Below, piece after piece: positions 1 to 5,575 of a DNA stretch of 5,589 nucleotides; the first letter of the stretch is position 1; the number at the start of each line of letters is the position of its first letter. Position numbers and translations under genes: made by a program. Source of the DNA: Gammaproteobacteria bacterium (GTDB lineage Bacteria; Pseudomonadota; Gammaproteobacteria; Steroidobacterales; BM003); assembly GCA_026193125.1 (NCBI GenBank), contig JAPHSC010000046.1, positions 1 to 5,589 on the forward strand, read 5' to 3'. The notes beneath the pieces are model-generated. The model saw only the letters and a list, made by a program, of their open reading frames with translations. It was not told the DNA's origin and did no database searches.

Positions 1-288
1 ACCCTTGGCTTGATCCGCTGACTGTCGACCCTGCCCGGAACCCTGCCTTCCCTGACCGTTCGCGCCGGCCTGGTCTTGTGCTGGCTGGTGCATCTGCTGC
101 TGCCGCGTCTGCTTACCATCGCCCGTCCTATTCCGGATCTGAGTCTGACTTTGCACTTGCGTCTGAGCCTGCGTTTGGGCAGCGCTTGTATCATCTGCGG
201 ACTGTGTCTCCTGCGCATGCAGCACGCCACTCATGAGCAGAATCAAGCCGGCAATCGAACCACCTGTGTATTTGGCTATATTATTCAT
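1..288 (-). CDS. Secreted glutamine-rich protein, N-terminal part (runs off left edge)
   Basis: An open frame reads leftward from an ATG at 286-288 and is still open at base 1, so 96 codons are visible and the C-terminus is missing. The first ~25 residues are a Sec-type signal peptide: MNNIAKYTGG, then a hydrophobic core (IAGLILLMSGV) ending LHA before QE, a plausible signal peptidase I site. The mature part is low-complexity, rich in Gln, Ser, Thr, Ala and later Gly, with an alternating stretch (QTQAQTQVQSQTQ) and a QQQ run. A Shine-Dalgarno AAGGA (296-300) sits 7 bases before the ATG, which supports this start. From memory, Gln/Arg-rich linkers of this sort precede a short YGxxLM-type C-terminal module in uncharacterised proteobacterial secreted proteins. 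The other secreted protein in this window has that module, so the two may be relatives (inference; the C-terminus here is off-window). Function unknown. It diverges from the response-regulator gene. Confidence 0.75.
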   Translation of the reverse strand, partial: MNNIAKYTGGSIAGLILLMSGVLHAQETQSADDTSAAQTQAQTQVQSQTQIRNRTGDGKQTRQQQMHQPAQDQAGANGQGRQGSGQGRQSADQAKG

Positions 289-298
289 TTGGCATTCC

Positions 299-328
299 TT
301 CACTTGTGTGTATTGGAGTAGCTATAAT
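299..328 (+). promoter_or_regulatory. Candidate sigma70 promoter for the ompR-envZ pair
   Basis: A perfect TATAAT at 323-328 is preceded, with an 18-base spacer, by TTCACT at 299-304 (4 of 6 matches to TTGACA). It would start transcription near 335, about 75 bases before the regulator ATG. The -35 element abuts the ribosome-binding site of the divergent secreted-protein gene. The -10 is strong and the -35 is only fair, so this is a motif-based call. Confidence 0.4.
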
Positions 329-358
329 CCAGCTGTTAAGGCAAGGATGCCGCAGCGG

Positions 359-407
359 TGTTTCCGGCTGATTTCGGGATCCAGGGACTTTGTTACAAGT
401 TGTTTCC
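359..407. promoter_or_regulatory. Copy 1 of a duplicated four-hexamer block, likely OmpR-family operator
   Basis: This stretch aligns without gaps to 3496-3544, with 35 of 49 bases identical by hand count. TGTTTCCGG (359-367) and GATTTCGGGA (370-379) are fully conserved. It contains four similar hexamers: GTTTCC (360), GATTTC (370), GTTACA (392) and GTTTCC (402), at start-to-start spacings of 10, 22 and 10. OmpR-subfamily regulators bind tandem direct half-sites about 10 bases apart, and GTTACA-like cores occur in sites of OmpR and its relatives, so this is a plausible operator. It lies 71 bases upstream of the divergent secreted-protein ATG. It ends immediately before the regulator ATG at 409 and downstream of the candidate promoter at 299-328, so bound regulator could activate one gene and block the other. 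The role is inferred. Confidence 0.55.
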
Positions 408-408
408 A

Positions 409-1149
409 ATGAACCCCGATACACACGATCGACACTCTGAGAACTTCCACCTTTTGGTGGTGGATGATGACTCGGGTATTCGCGAGTTGCTGTGCGAGTA
501 TCTTGGGGACCAGGGGTTTCGAGTTTCCGCGGTTGAGGACGGCAAGGCCATGGACGCGTGGTTTGCCGAAAATACCGCTGACCTGGTCATCCTGGATCTG
601 ATGCTGCCCGGCGAAGACGGACTTTCCCTTGCACGCCGCCTGCGCAGCGATCAAAAGCTGCCTATCATCATGATCTCGGCGCGTGGAGAAGAAATCGATC
701 GTATAGTCGGTCTCGAGGTCGGGGCCGATGATTATTTACCAAAGCCCTTTAATCCACGCGAACTCCTGGCCCGGGTCAGGTCCGTGTTGCGCCGTAATCG
801 GCCGACCGCTGAACCCGAATCAGACCCTGTCACGGACGGTTATTTGTTTGGACCATTTCGCTTCGAACCCGAGAAACGGGTTTTGTATCGGGATGCCACC
901 GAAGTCGATTTGTCGAGAGCAGAATTTGATCTTTTGAGCGTCCTTGTCAAGCACCCCGATCGGGTCCTGAGCCGGGACTTCATTCTGGAGTGCCTGGGCG
1001 GCAAGGATCGAGATCCGTTTGATCGGAGTATAGATGTCAGGGTCACGCGGTTACGACACAAGATAGAAGATGACCCGGCGCAGCCGCGGTTTGTGCGAAC
1101 TGTTTGGGGAGTCGGCTATCAGTTCACCCCCGGGGAGCCCAGCACTTGA
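409..1149 (+). CDS. ompR: OmpR-family response regulator (receiver plus winged-helix DNA-binding domain)
   Basis: A 246-residue transcription regulator phosphorylated by the kinase encoded next to it. The receiver domain (about residues 13-130) has the acidic pair D19/D20, phosphoacceptor D63 in LDLMLPGEDGLS, S90 in the Thr/Ser position and K112 in PKPF. The stretch from GEEIDRIVGLEVGADDY through PKPFNPRELLAR is nearly identical to E. coli OmpR as I recall it. The winged-helix domain (about 145-244) has a recognition helix near 206-219 (RSIDVRVTRLRHKI), very like OmpR, and the closing wing TVWGVGYQF. I chose ATG 409 over the in-frame GTG at 358. It gives an OmpR-like N-terminus, and the bases between are a duplicated block whose other copy is non-coding. 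Its Shine-Dalgarno is weak, whereas the GTG has AAGGA at 343-347, so the longer form cannot be excluded. The stop overlaps the kinase start, indicating one operon. Confidence 0.88.
   Translation: MNPDTHDRHSENFHLLVVDDDSGIRELLCEYLGDQGFRVSAVEDGKAMDAWFAENTADLVILDLMLPGEDGLSLARRLRSDQKLPIIMISARGEEIDRIVGLEVGADDYLPKPFNPRELLARVRSVLRRNRPTAEPESDPVTDGYLFGPFRFEPEKRVLYRDATEVDLSRAEFDLLSVLVKHPDRVLSRDFILECLGGKDRDPFDRSIDVRVTRLRHKIEDDPAQPRFVRTVWGVGYQFTPGEPST
1132..1137 (+). promoter_or_regulatory. Ribosome-binding site favouring a TTG start for the kinase
   Basis: GGGGAG lies 8 bases before TTG 1146, a good spacing. The alternative ATG at 1155 would have it 17 bases away, with only a weak GAAG three bases upstream. 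The site is inside the end of the regulator gene, which suits translational coupling. Confidence 0.5.
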
Positions 1150-2462
1150 AGCTGATGCCGCGAACCCTGCCCGGGCGCACCGCGATCACCATTTCGCTGA
1201 CTCTGCTTTGTTTCATGCTGTTTTCATTTGGTGCCGCTGCCTATTTCATCGCCATCCCGATGGCCAAGCGATCTGCGGACGATTTTGCTGCAATTATTAT
1301 TCATGCCGCAAACGCGATGCAGAGCTCACCCGAAGAATTGCGTCCGGAACTGAAGCGCCAACTGCTACTTGACCACGGTTTGGTGGTCACCAGCCAGATG
1401 CCCGCCCTGGCCGAGAAAACGTTTGACGTTCCCTACTACATTTATTTTCGTGCATCCCTGGCCCGTCGTGCGGGACAGGAATTGTCGATCATAGAATCTG
1501 GTCGAGGTCCGCTCATCTGGGTGGATGTTCCTGCCGATGGCGAACTATTCCGCATAGGGTTCAACCGCGGGCGCCTGGGAACCAACCCTCCGCTCGCCCT
1601 GCTCGTGGCAATTGGTGGCGGTGCGTTGCTGACCCTGCTTGCGAGTATGTTGGAGGTACGTCGAGTCGCGGAACCGCTGTCTCGCCTGGTGACCGCAGTG
1701 CAGGAGGTAGGCCGTGGACGCGAACCCCAACCGCTCCCAGAGGCAGGACCTGAAGAAATTGCGACTCTGGCCCGGGCGTTCAACAAGATGTCAGCCAACA
1801 TTCGGGAGCTGTCTGAGAACAGGACGATTATGGTCGCGGGTATCTCGCACGATCTGCGCACACCTCTGACTCGCCTGGGGCTTGCTGTCGAGATGCTGGG
1901 CGAAGACTCGAATCCCAGGCTGGTTGCCGGAATTCGCCGTGACCTGGCGGCAATGAACCGGCTTATTAGTCAATTTCTGCAATTTACGAAAGGTCTTGAA
2001 GACGAGTCTCCTGTGCAGCTGGATTTGCGACAGCTGATTGAGGCTCAGGCGGAAGATTTGCGGCGGTCTGGCACTGAAGTCGAGTTCGGCGGCTGCAGCT
2101 CTCCTTGCTCTTATAAGGTAGAGCCTGTTGCGTTGGGGCGCCTGCTTGCGAATCTGCTGGAAAATGCTGCGCACTATGGTGCTGGTAAACCAATCAACGT
2201 CAATCTGCAATGCGACGAGCAAGCGGTGTCAATTGAAATATGCGACCGCGGCCCGGGCATTCCCGCCGACCAGGTGGAGGCGGTTTTTCAGCCCTTTCAC
2301 CGCCTGGAGGCGGCACGGAGCACCAGGACTGGCGGCAGCGGCCTGGGCCTTGCCATAGCCCGCCAACTCGCAGACAAGCACGACTGGTCTATCCAGCTGC
2401 TGCCTCGAGAGGGAGGGGGAACGGTGGCCAGGGTTGGGTTGCCAGTCAGGCGAGGCGCATAG
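1146..2462 (+). CDS. envZ: EnvZ-type membrane sensor histidine kinase
   Basis: A 438-residue inner-membrane kinase (from the TTG start) that autophosphorylates on histidine and passes phosphate to the adjacent OmpR-like regulator. Order: short cytoplasmic N-terminus (KLMPRTLPGRT), transmembrane segment 1 (about 12-37), periplasmic sensor region (about 38-148), transmembrane segment 2 (about 150-171), HAMP linker (about 170-225, including RRVAEPLSRL), then a dimerisation domain with H235 in MVAGISHDLRTPLTRL. The ATPase domain has the N box (N340 in NLLENAAHYG), the G1 box DRGPGI (D367), an F box (FQPFHR) and the G2 box GGSGLGLA (396-403). No key residue is missing. The H-box region matches EnvZ closely, while the periplasmic domain is unlike E. 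coli's as I recall it, so the signal may differ. The start overlaps the regulator stop as TTGA; ATG 1155 or an upstream ATG at 1104 are alternatives. No obvious terminator follows. Confidence 0.88.
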   Translation: MKLMPRTLPGRTAITISLTLLCFMLFSFGAAAYFIAIPMAKRSADDFAAIIIHAANAMQSSPEELRPELKRQLLLDHGLVVTSQMPALAEKTFDVPYYIYFRASLARRAGQELSIIESGRGPLIWVDVPADGELFRIGFNRGRLGTNPPLALLVAIGGGALLTLLASMLEVRRVAEPLSRLVTAVQEVGRGREPQPLPEAGPEEIATLARAFNKMSANIRELSENRTIMVAGISHDLRTPLTRLGLAVEMLGEDSNPRLVAGIRRDLAAMNRLISQFLQFTKGLEDESPVQLDLRQLIEAQAEDLRRSGTEVEFGGCSSPCSYKVEPVALGRLLANLLENAAHYGAGKPINVNLQCDEQAVSIEICDRGPGIPADQVEAVFQPFHRLEAARSTRTGGSGLGLAIARQLADKHDWSIQLLPREGGGTVARVGLPVRRGA

Positions 2463-2714
2463 TTCTCGCTCTTCCAGAGTCTTCCTCTGCAGTCTCGAAG
2501 ATCTCTCGATCCGCACTTCGCTATCGCCACTGGCCCGCAAGGGGCACTATCAGTATCGCGCTCGTATCAAGTGATCCAGCCTGGCTAACGCGGCGGAATA
2601 CCGGTTTCAGAAGACAGTGAGCCAGTCTCGCCGTATCCCCGATGGTGATTACAAAGGAAAAAAAGGGGCCGGATTACTCATCCGGCCCCAAGCATGAGGA
2701 CGCTGGGAAGGGGA
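2463..2714. other. Convergent intergenic region
   Basis: About 250 bases between the ends of the kinase gene and the facing secreted-protein gene. The only structure I can support is the minus-strand terminator at 2658-2689. Positions 2463-2640 show no convincing gene, hairpin with U-tract, or repeat. Confidence 0.6.
2658..2689 (-). terminator. Rho-independent terminator of the Asp/Arg-repeat protein gene
   Basis: A perfect 10-bp GC-rich stem (2665-2674 pairing with 2680-2689; arm GGGGCCGGAT) encloses a five-base loop. Read on the minus strand it is followed directly by seven Ts (2664-2658) and then CC and TTT. It begins about 25 bases after the stop codon of the gene it serves. There is no U-tract on the plus side, so it would not be a good intrinsic terminator for the kinase transcript. 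Confidence 0.92.
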
Positions 2715-3389
2715 TCACTCAGCCGCCTCGATTTCGACATTTTGCTCGCGGGCTCTTTCCTGCATTTTCTCCCGATGTTGCGCCTGGAATTTTTCACCAT
2801 CACCCTCGGATTCATGTAAACGCAGCTGCTCACGGTACTCATTCTGTTCTTGCACACTCATTAGCTCACCGCCATAAATCGGGCCCTGCCCCGAGGGCGC
2901 CAGTCCCGCACCCTGGTTCATGGCGCGTTGCTGCATCTGTTTTTCCTGTTGCGCCTGGACCTCCTTGCCTGATCCTTGCTCACCTGACATACCAAGCTGC
3001 TTCTGGTACCGGTTGCTTTCTGCCTTGGTCATGGACTCGCTGGCATCAACATCCTGAACCTTGGTAGTCGTGGGATCGTGAATCCGCGTCCGGTCCTGAT
3101 CCCGATCGCGATCCTGATCCGGCTCTTCTAAACGATCACGATCCTGGATGCGATCCTGATCCGGCTCGTCTAGGCGATCACGATCCTGAATACGATCCTG
3201 GTCCGGCTCCTCCAGTCGATCACGATCCTGCATACGATCCCGATCATAATCGCGGTCACGATCCGCCTGCTGAGCGCGGTCCGCACTGCCACCGCCACCT
3301 TGGCCCTGTCCTTGTCCCGCAAAACTCGACATGGACGCAAGTGCGATAAACGACGCCACCAATACGCTGATTGCTGTCCTGTATCTCAT
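2715..3389 (-). CDS. Secreted Asp/Arg-repeat protein with duplicated C-terminal module, function unknown
   Basis: A 224-residue exported protein. Residues 1-24 form a Sec signal peptide (MRYRTAISVL, then VASFIALASM, cleavage likely after SFA before GQ). A Gly/Gln segment (25-34) leads into a highly charged Asp/Arg region. That region holds three tandem 14-residue units, DRDRLEEPDQDRIQ and variants, at 55-68, 69-82 and 83-96. The C-terminal half has two related ~41-residue modules, 119-159 and 176-216, with the shared pattern M...E.N.Y..QL......G.G...QAQ......MQ.RA. The second follows IYGGELM. From memory, YGxxLM..xE...YR..(L/M) modules recur in uncharacterised proteobacterial secreted proteins. 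No catalytic motif or cysteine is seen. ATG 3389 is preferred to GTG 3398 because AAGGAG sits 8 bases before the ATG and overlaps the GTG. The gene faces envZ and ends in its own terminator; a likely operator lies upstream. Confidence 0.85.
   Translation of the reverse strand: MRYRTAISVLVASFIALASMSSFAGQGQGQGGGGSADRAQQADRDRDYDRDRMQDRDRLEEPDQDRIQDRDRLDEPDQDRIQDRDRLEEPDQDRDRDQDRTRIHDPTTTKVQDVDASESMTKAESNRYQKQLGMSGEQGSGKEVQAQQEKQMQQRAMNQGAGLAPSGQGPIYGGELMSVQEQNEYREQLRLHESEGDGEKFQAQHREKMQERAREQNVEIEAAE
3110..3235 (-). repeat. Three tandem 42-bp coding repeats
   Basis: Three consecutive 42-base units (3110-3151, 3152-3193, 3194-3235) share the pattern GATCCTGATCCGGCTC, then TCTA-like bases, then CGATCACGATCCTG. 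Each encodes one 14-residue Asp/Arg unit. More degenerate GATC-containing sequence continues on both sides. The length is a multiple of three, so unit gain or loss would keep the frame. Confidence 0.93.
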
Positions 3390-3397
3390 TTCTGTCA

Positions 3398-3403
3398 CTC
3401 CTT
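3398..3403 (-). promoter_or_regulatory. Ribosome-binding site that fixes the start at 3389
   Basis: The minus strand reads AAGGAG here, a strong Shine-Dalgarno 8 bases before ATG 3389. It overlaps the upstream in-frame GTG (3398), so that GTG is not the start. Confidence 0.8.
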
Positions 3404-3495
3404 AACTCACTGAGAACCTTTCCCTGTCTTTTCAAGCCTTCTATCCAAACTTGAGTGGATACCTTCTGTCCACGGTGATAAGTATCTGCTAAGCC

Positions 3496-3544
3496 TGTTT
3501 CCGGGAGATTTCGGGAAGCTGCAATTCTGTGTCAAATTGTTACG
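3496..3544. promoter_or_regulatory. Copy 2 of the duplicated four-hexamer block, likely OmpR-family operator
   Basis: The partner of 359-407, aligned without gaps. Hexamers are GTTTCC (3497), GATTTC (3507), GTGTCA (3529) and GTTACG (3539), with the same spacings of 10, 22 and 10. It lies 106 bases upstream of the minus-strand secreted-protein ATG and about 190 bases upstream of the plus-strand flavoprotein ATG. Its orientation relative to the minus-strand gene is the same as copy 1 relative to the Gln-rich protein gene. This favours the two secreted-protein genes as common targets. On the minus strand a TTGACA (3535-3530) lies inside the block, but no good -10 follows at standard spacing. Confidence 0.55.
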
Positions 3545-3639
3545 GTGCAAGCCCGCGCTGCCTTGCGGCATTCGCGGACCGGTGTCAGCTGGCGATGCGC
3601 ACACACTGGCCTGCAATCGGACGTTTCGGGCCAAGTCGT

Positions 3640-3668
3640 TTGATTTTGACGGCGATAGCCTGTCGAAT
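3640..3668 (+). promoter_or_regulatory. Weak candidate promoter for the flavoprotein gene
   Basis: TTGATT (3640-3645) and TCGAAT (3663-3668) are separated by 17 bases, each matching 4 of 6 consensus positions. The position, about 70 bases before the ATG, is sensible, but matches this weak arise by chance. Confidence 0.22.
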
Positions 3669-3736
3669 AGGAGTGCGCCCACGCTACGTTCGACACAGAT
3701 ACTCCAGGAGCGGCGCTTTTCGAGGGGAAAGGCACC

Positions 3737-5575
3737 ATGCCCAGGCATATTTCTCGCAGGGATTTTCTCAATGGCACCCAGGTCGCGATCGGGGCGGCCA
3801 TGCTGTCACCGTGGGCAGAGTTGCTTGGAGCAACGCCAAATGAATTCCGATTGGCTGCGGACTATTACCCGCCAGCGCTTACCGGGCTACGGGGTTCTCA
3901 TGTGGGTTCATTTGAAACCATGCACGCCAGGGTATCCGGGACAAACTGGCCTGCATCCGCCCCCGAGGAAGAATATGACCTCGTCGTAGTAGGAGGCGGT
4001 ATTAGCGGCCTGTCCGCCGCGCATTTTTTCCGCAAGCAACACCCGGGCGCGCGCATCCTGATTCTGGATAATCACGATGACTTTGGCGGCCATGCGAAGC
4101 GCAACGAGTTCAACATCAAGGGCGATACCCGCATCGGCTACGGGGGAACCGAATCCATTGATACGCCCTCCGCCTACAGCGAGGTCGCCCGGCAATTGCT
4201 GGTGGATATCGGCATCGACACCGACAAGTTCTACCAGGCCTTCGACCAGGAGCTGTATGCATCCCTGGGTCTGAGCAAGGGCATTGTGTTCGACCAGGCA
4301 ACCTTCGGCGAACAGAAGCTGGTCGTTGGCTATGGAAAGATACCCTGGGAGGATTTCGCGGCACAGACCCCGCTGAGTGAGCAGGCGAAAAAGGACCTCA
4401 TCCGCATCCAGACCGAGAAGAGGGATTACCTTCCCGACCTGGGCATGCAGGAGAAACTGCAGCGCTTACGCCACGTCAGCTACGAGGCTTTCTTGCGCGA
4501 TTACGCCGGGGTGGATTCGCAACTGATCGAGATGTACCGCAAATGGGGCACCAGCTTTTGGTGCGTGGGCATCGACGAAATTCCTGCCACGGCAGTGCAA
4601 TCTTACGACGGCGGCATGCCCGGCCTGGACCATACCCTGGTGCGGGAAGGACATCGCGGTGACGACCCGTATATTTTTCACTTTCCCGACGGCAATGCCT
4701 CGGTAGCCAGGTTACTGGTGCGCTCGCTGGTGCCCGCGGCGGTACCGGGTACCAGCATGGAGGATGTGGTTACCAGCCGGGTCGATTACTCGCAGCTGGA
4801 TCGCGACGGCCAGGGTACGCGCATCAGGCTCAACAGCACGGTGGTCTATGCGGCGAACAGCGATGACCAGAAATCCGTGAACCTGACCTACGTGCACAAG
4901 GGCGTGGCGCATGCCGTGCGCGCGGGACAGTGCATCATGGCCTGCTACAACGCGGCCATACCCTATTTGTGCCCGGACCTTTCCCCTGCCCAGAAAGCGG
5001 GCCTTGCCTACAACGTCAAGACTCCGCTTTGTTACGTGAAAGTACTGGTGCCCAACTGGCGGGCTTTCGCTGAGCTGAAGCTGGACTTCGTTTACTACAC
5101 GAAGGATTTCTATAAGCAGGTGGAGCTGGATTATCCGGTTTCGCTGGGCAAGTACCGGCGCTCACAGACACCGGACGACCCCATGATTTTGCACATGTGC
5201 CACACGCCATTTTTCCCGGACATCCAGGGACCCGAACAATGGCGGGAAGGTCGCCGTAGCCTGTTGACTACGCCCTTCACGGTGTTCGAGCATCACGTGC
5301 GCGACCAGCTTGATCAGGCTTTGTCCGGGGCCGGCTTTGACGCCGAGCGTGATATTAGGGCCATCACGGTCAACCGCTGGCCTCACGGCTACGCTTACTC
5401 GCCTGATCTGACTTGGGAACCCCAGTACGGATCTGAATCTCAAAAGCCATGGGTAATCGGTCGCCAGCGATTTGGACGCATCAGTATTGCCAACTCGGAC
5501 TCCGGCGCCAAGGCAGATACCAACACCGCAATTTCCGAGGCCTGGAGAGCCGTGCAGGAAATCGGCCGAGCATAG
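3737..5575 (+). CDS. Tat-exported FAD-dependent oxidoreductase, spermidine dehydrogenase-like
   Basis: A complete 612-residue protein. The N-terminus has a twin-arginine signal (S6-R7-R8-D9-F10-L11, then a hydrophobic stretch to about A32), so it should be exported folded with its cofactor. After a conserved-looking segment (YYPPALTGLRGSH, 43-55) comes a dinucleotide-binding fold: DLVVVGGGISGLSAA with G86, G88 and G91 as the GxGxxG glycines, D111 ending the second strand, and FGGHAKRNEF (116-125). The C-terminus has GRISIANSDSGAKADTN (from about 580), which fits the second FAD-contacting segment of amine-oxidase-like flavoproteins. Size, Tat signal and layout resemble Pseudomonas spermidine dehydrogenase (SpdH) from memory, which oxidises polyamines. 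The substrate here is an inference, and other amines are possible. GAGGGG and AAAGG (3722-3732) precede ATG 3737. The gene is divergent from the Asp/Arg-repeat protein gene. Confidence 0.85.
   Translation: MPRHISRRDFLNGTQVAIGAAMLSPWAELLGATPNEFRLAADYYPPALTGLRGSHVGSFETMHARVSGTNWPASAPEEEYDLVVVGGGISGLSAAHFFRKQHPGARILILDNHDDFGGHAKRNEFNIKGDTRIGYGGTESIDTPSAYSEVARQLLVDIGIDTDKFYQAFDQELYASLGLSKGIVFDQATFGEQKLVVGYGKIPWEDFAAQTPLSEQAKKDLIRIQTEKRDYLPDLGMQEKLQRLRHVSYEAFLRDYAGVDSQLIEMYRKWGTSFWCVGIDEIPATAVQSYDGGMPGLDHTLVREGHRGDDPYIFHFPDGNASVARLLVRSLVPAAVPGTSMEDVVTSRVDYSQLDRDGQGTRIRLNSTVVYAANSDDQKSVNLTYVHKGVAHAVRAGQCIMACYNAAIPYLCPDLSPAQKAGLAYNVKTPLCYVKVLVPNWRAFAELKLDFVYYTKDFYKQVELDYPVSLGKYRRSQTPDDPMILHMCHTPFFPDIQGPEQWREGRRSLLTTPFTVFEHHVRDQLDQALSGAGFDAERDIRAITVNRWPHGYAYSPDLTWEPQYGSESQKPWVIGRQRFGRISIANSDSGAKADTNTAISEAWRAVQEIGRA

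Larger units (their letters stand above)
3390..3736. other. Divergent intergenic region (347 bases)
   Basis: This separates the two divergent genes. It holds the minus-strand ribosome-binding site, copy 2 of the duplicated regulatory block, and weak promoter-like sequence for the flavoprotein gene. Short open frames cross it in several phases, but none has a convincing start signal or protein-like composition. Confidence 0.6.

Noticed and set aside
76..321. Plus-strand open frame of 81 codons at the left end
   Set aside because: It lies opposite the Gln-rich secreted protein, which has a signal peptide and ribosome-binding site; the plus frame's Leu/Arg-rich product is the antisense shadow of Gln and Thr codons.
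358..408. GTG 358 as the start of the response regulator
   Set aside because: It has AAGGA upstream, but it adds 17 residues not matching OmpR-type N-termini, and the added bases are the duplicated block whose second copy is non-coding. Kept as a possible alternative only.
2580..2626. Possible terminator for envZ (CTGGCT pairing with AGCCAG)
   Set aside because: A six-base stem with a loop of over 30 bases and no following U-tract is not credible.
2642..3067. Plus-strand open frame of 141 codons opposite the Asp/Arg-repeat protein
   Set aside because: His/Pro/Ala-rich composition, it crosses the terminator, and it is antisense to a gene with signal peptide, ribosome-binding site and terminator.
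3110..3235. Asp-rich repeat as an EF-hand or thrombospondin type 3 calcium-binding repeat
   Set aside because: Those need Asp spaced with Gly/Asn in a DxDxDG-type loop; here Arg alternates with Asp and no loop glycine is present.
3547..3566. Small hairpin GCAAG/CTTGC downstream of block copy 2
   Set aside because: Five base pairs with a ten-base loop are expected by chance and no associated signal was seen.
3623..3645. Possible third copy of the operator block (GTTTCGGG and GTTTGA)
   Set aside because: The hexamers are not at the 10/22/10 spacing and the surrounding bases do not align with the two good copies.
3407..3748. Minus-strand open frame of 113 codons in the divergent intergenic region
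   Set aside because: No ribosome-binding site or recognisable domain, composition not protein-like, and it overlaps the flavoprotein start and regulatory block.
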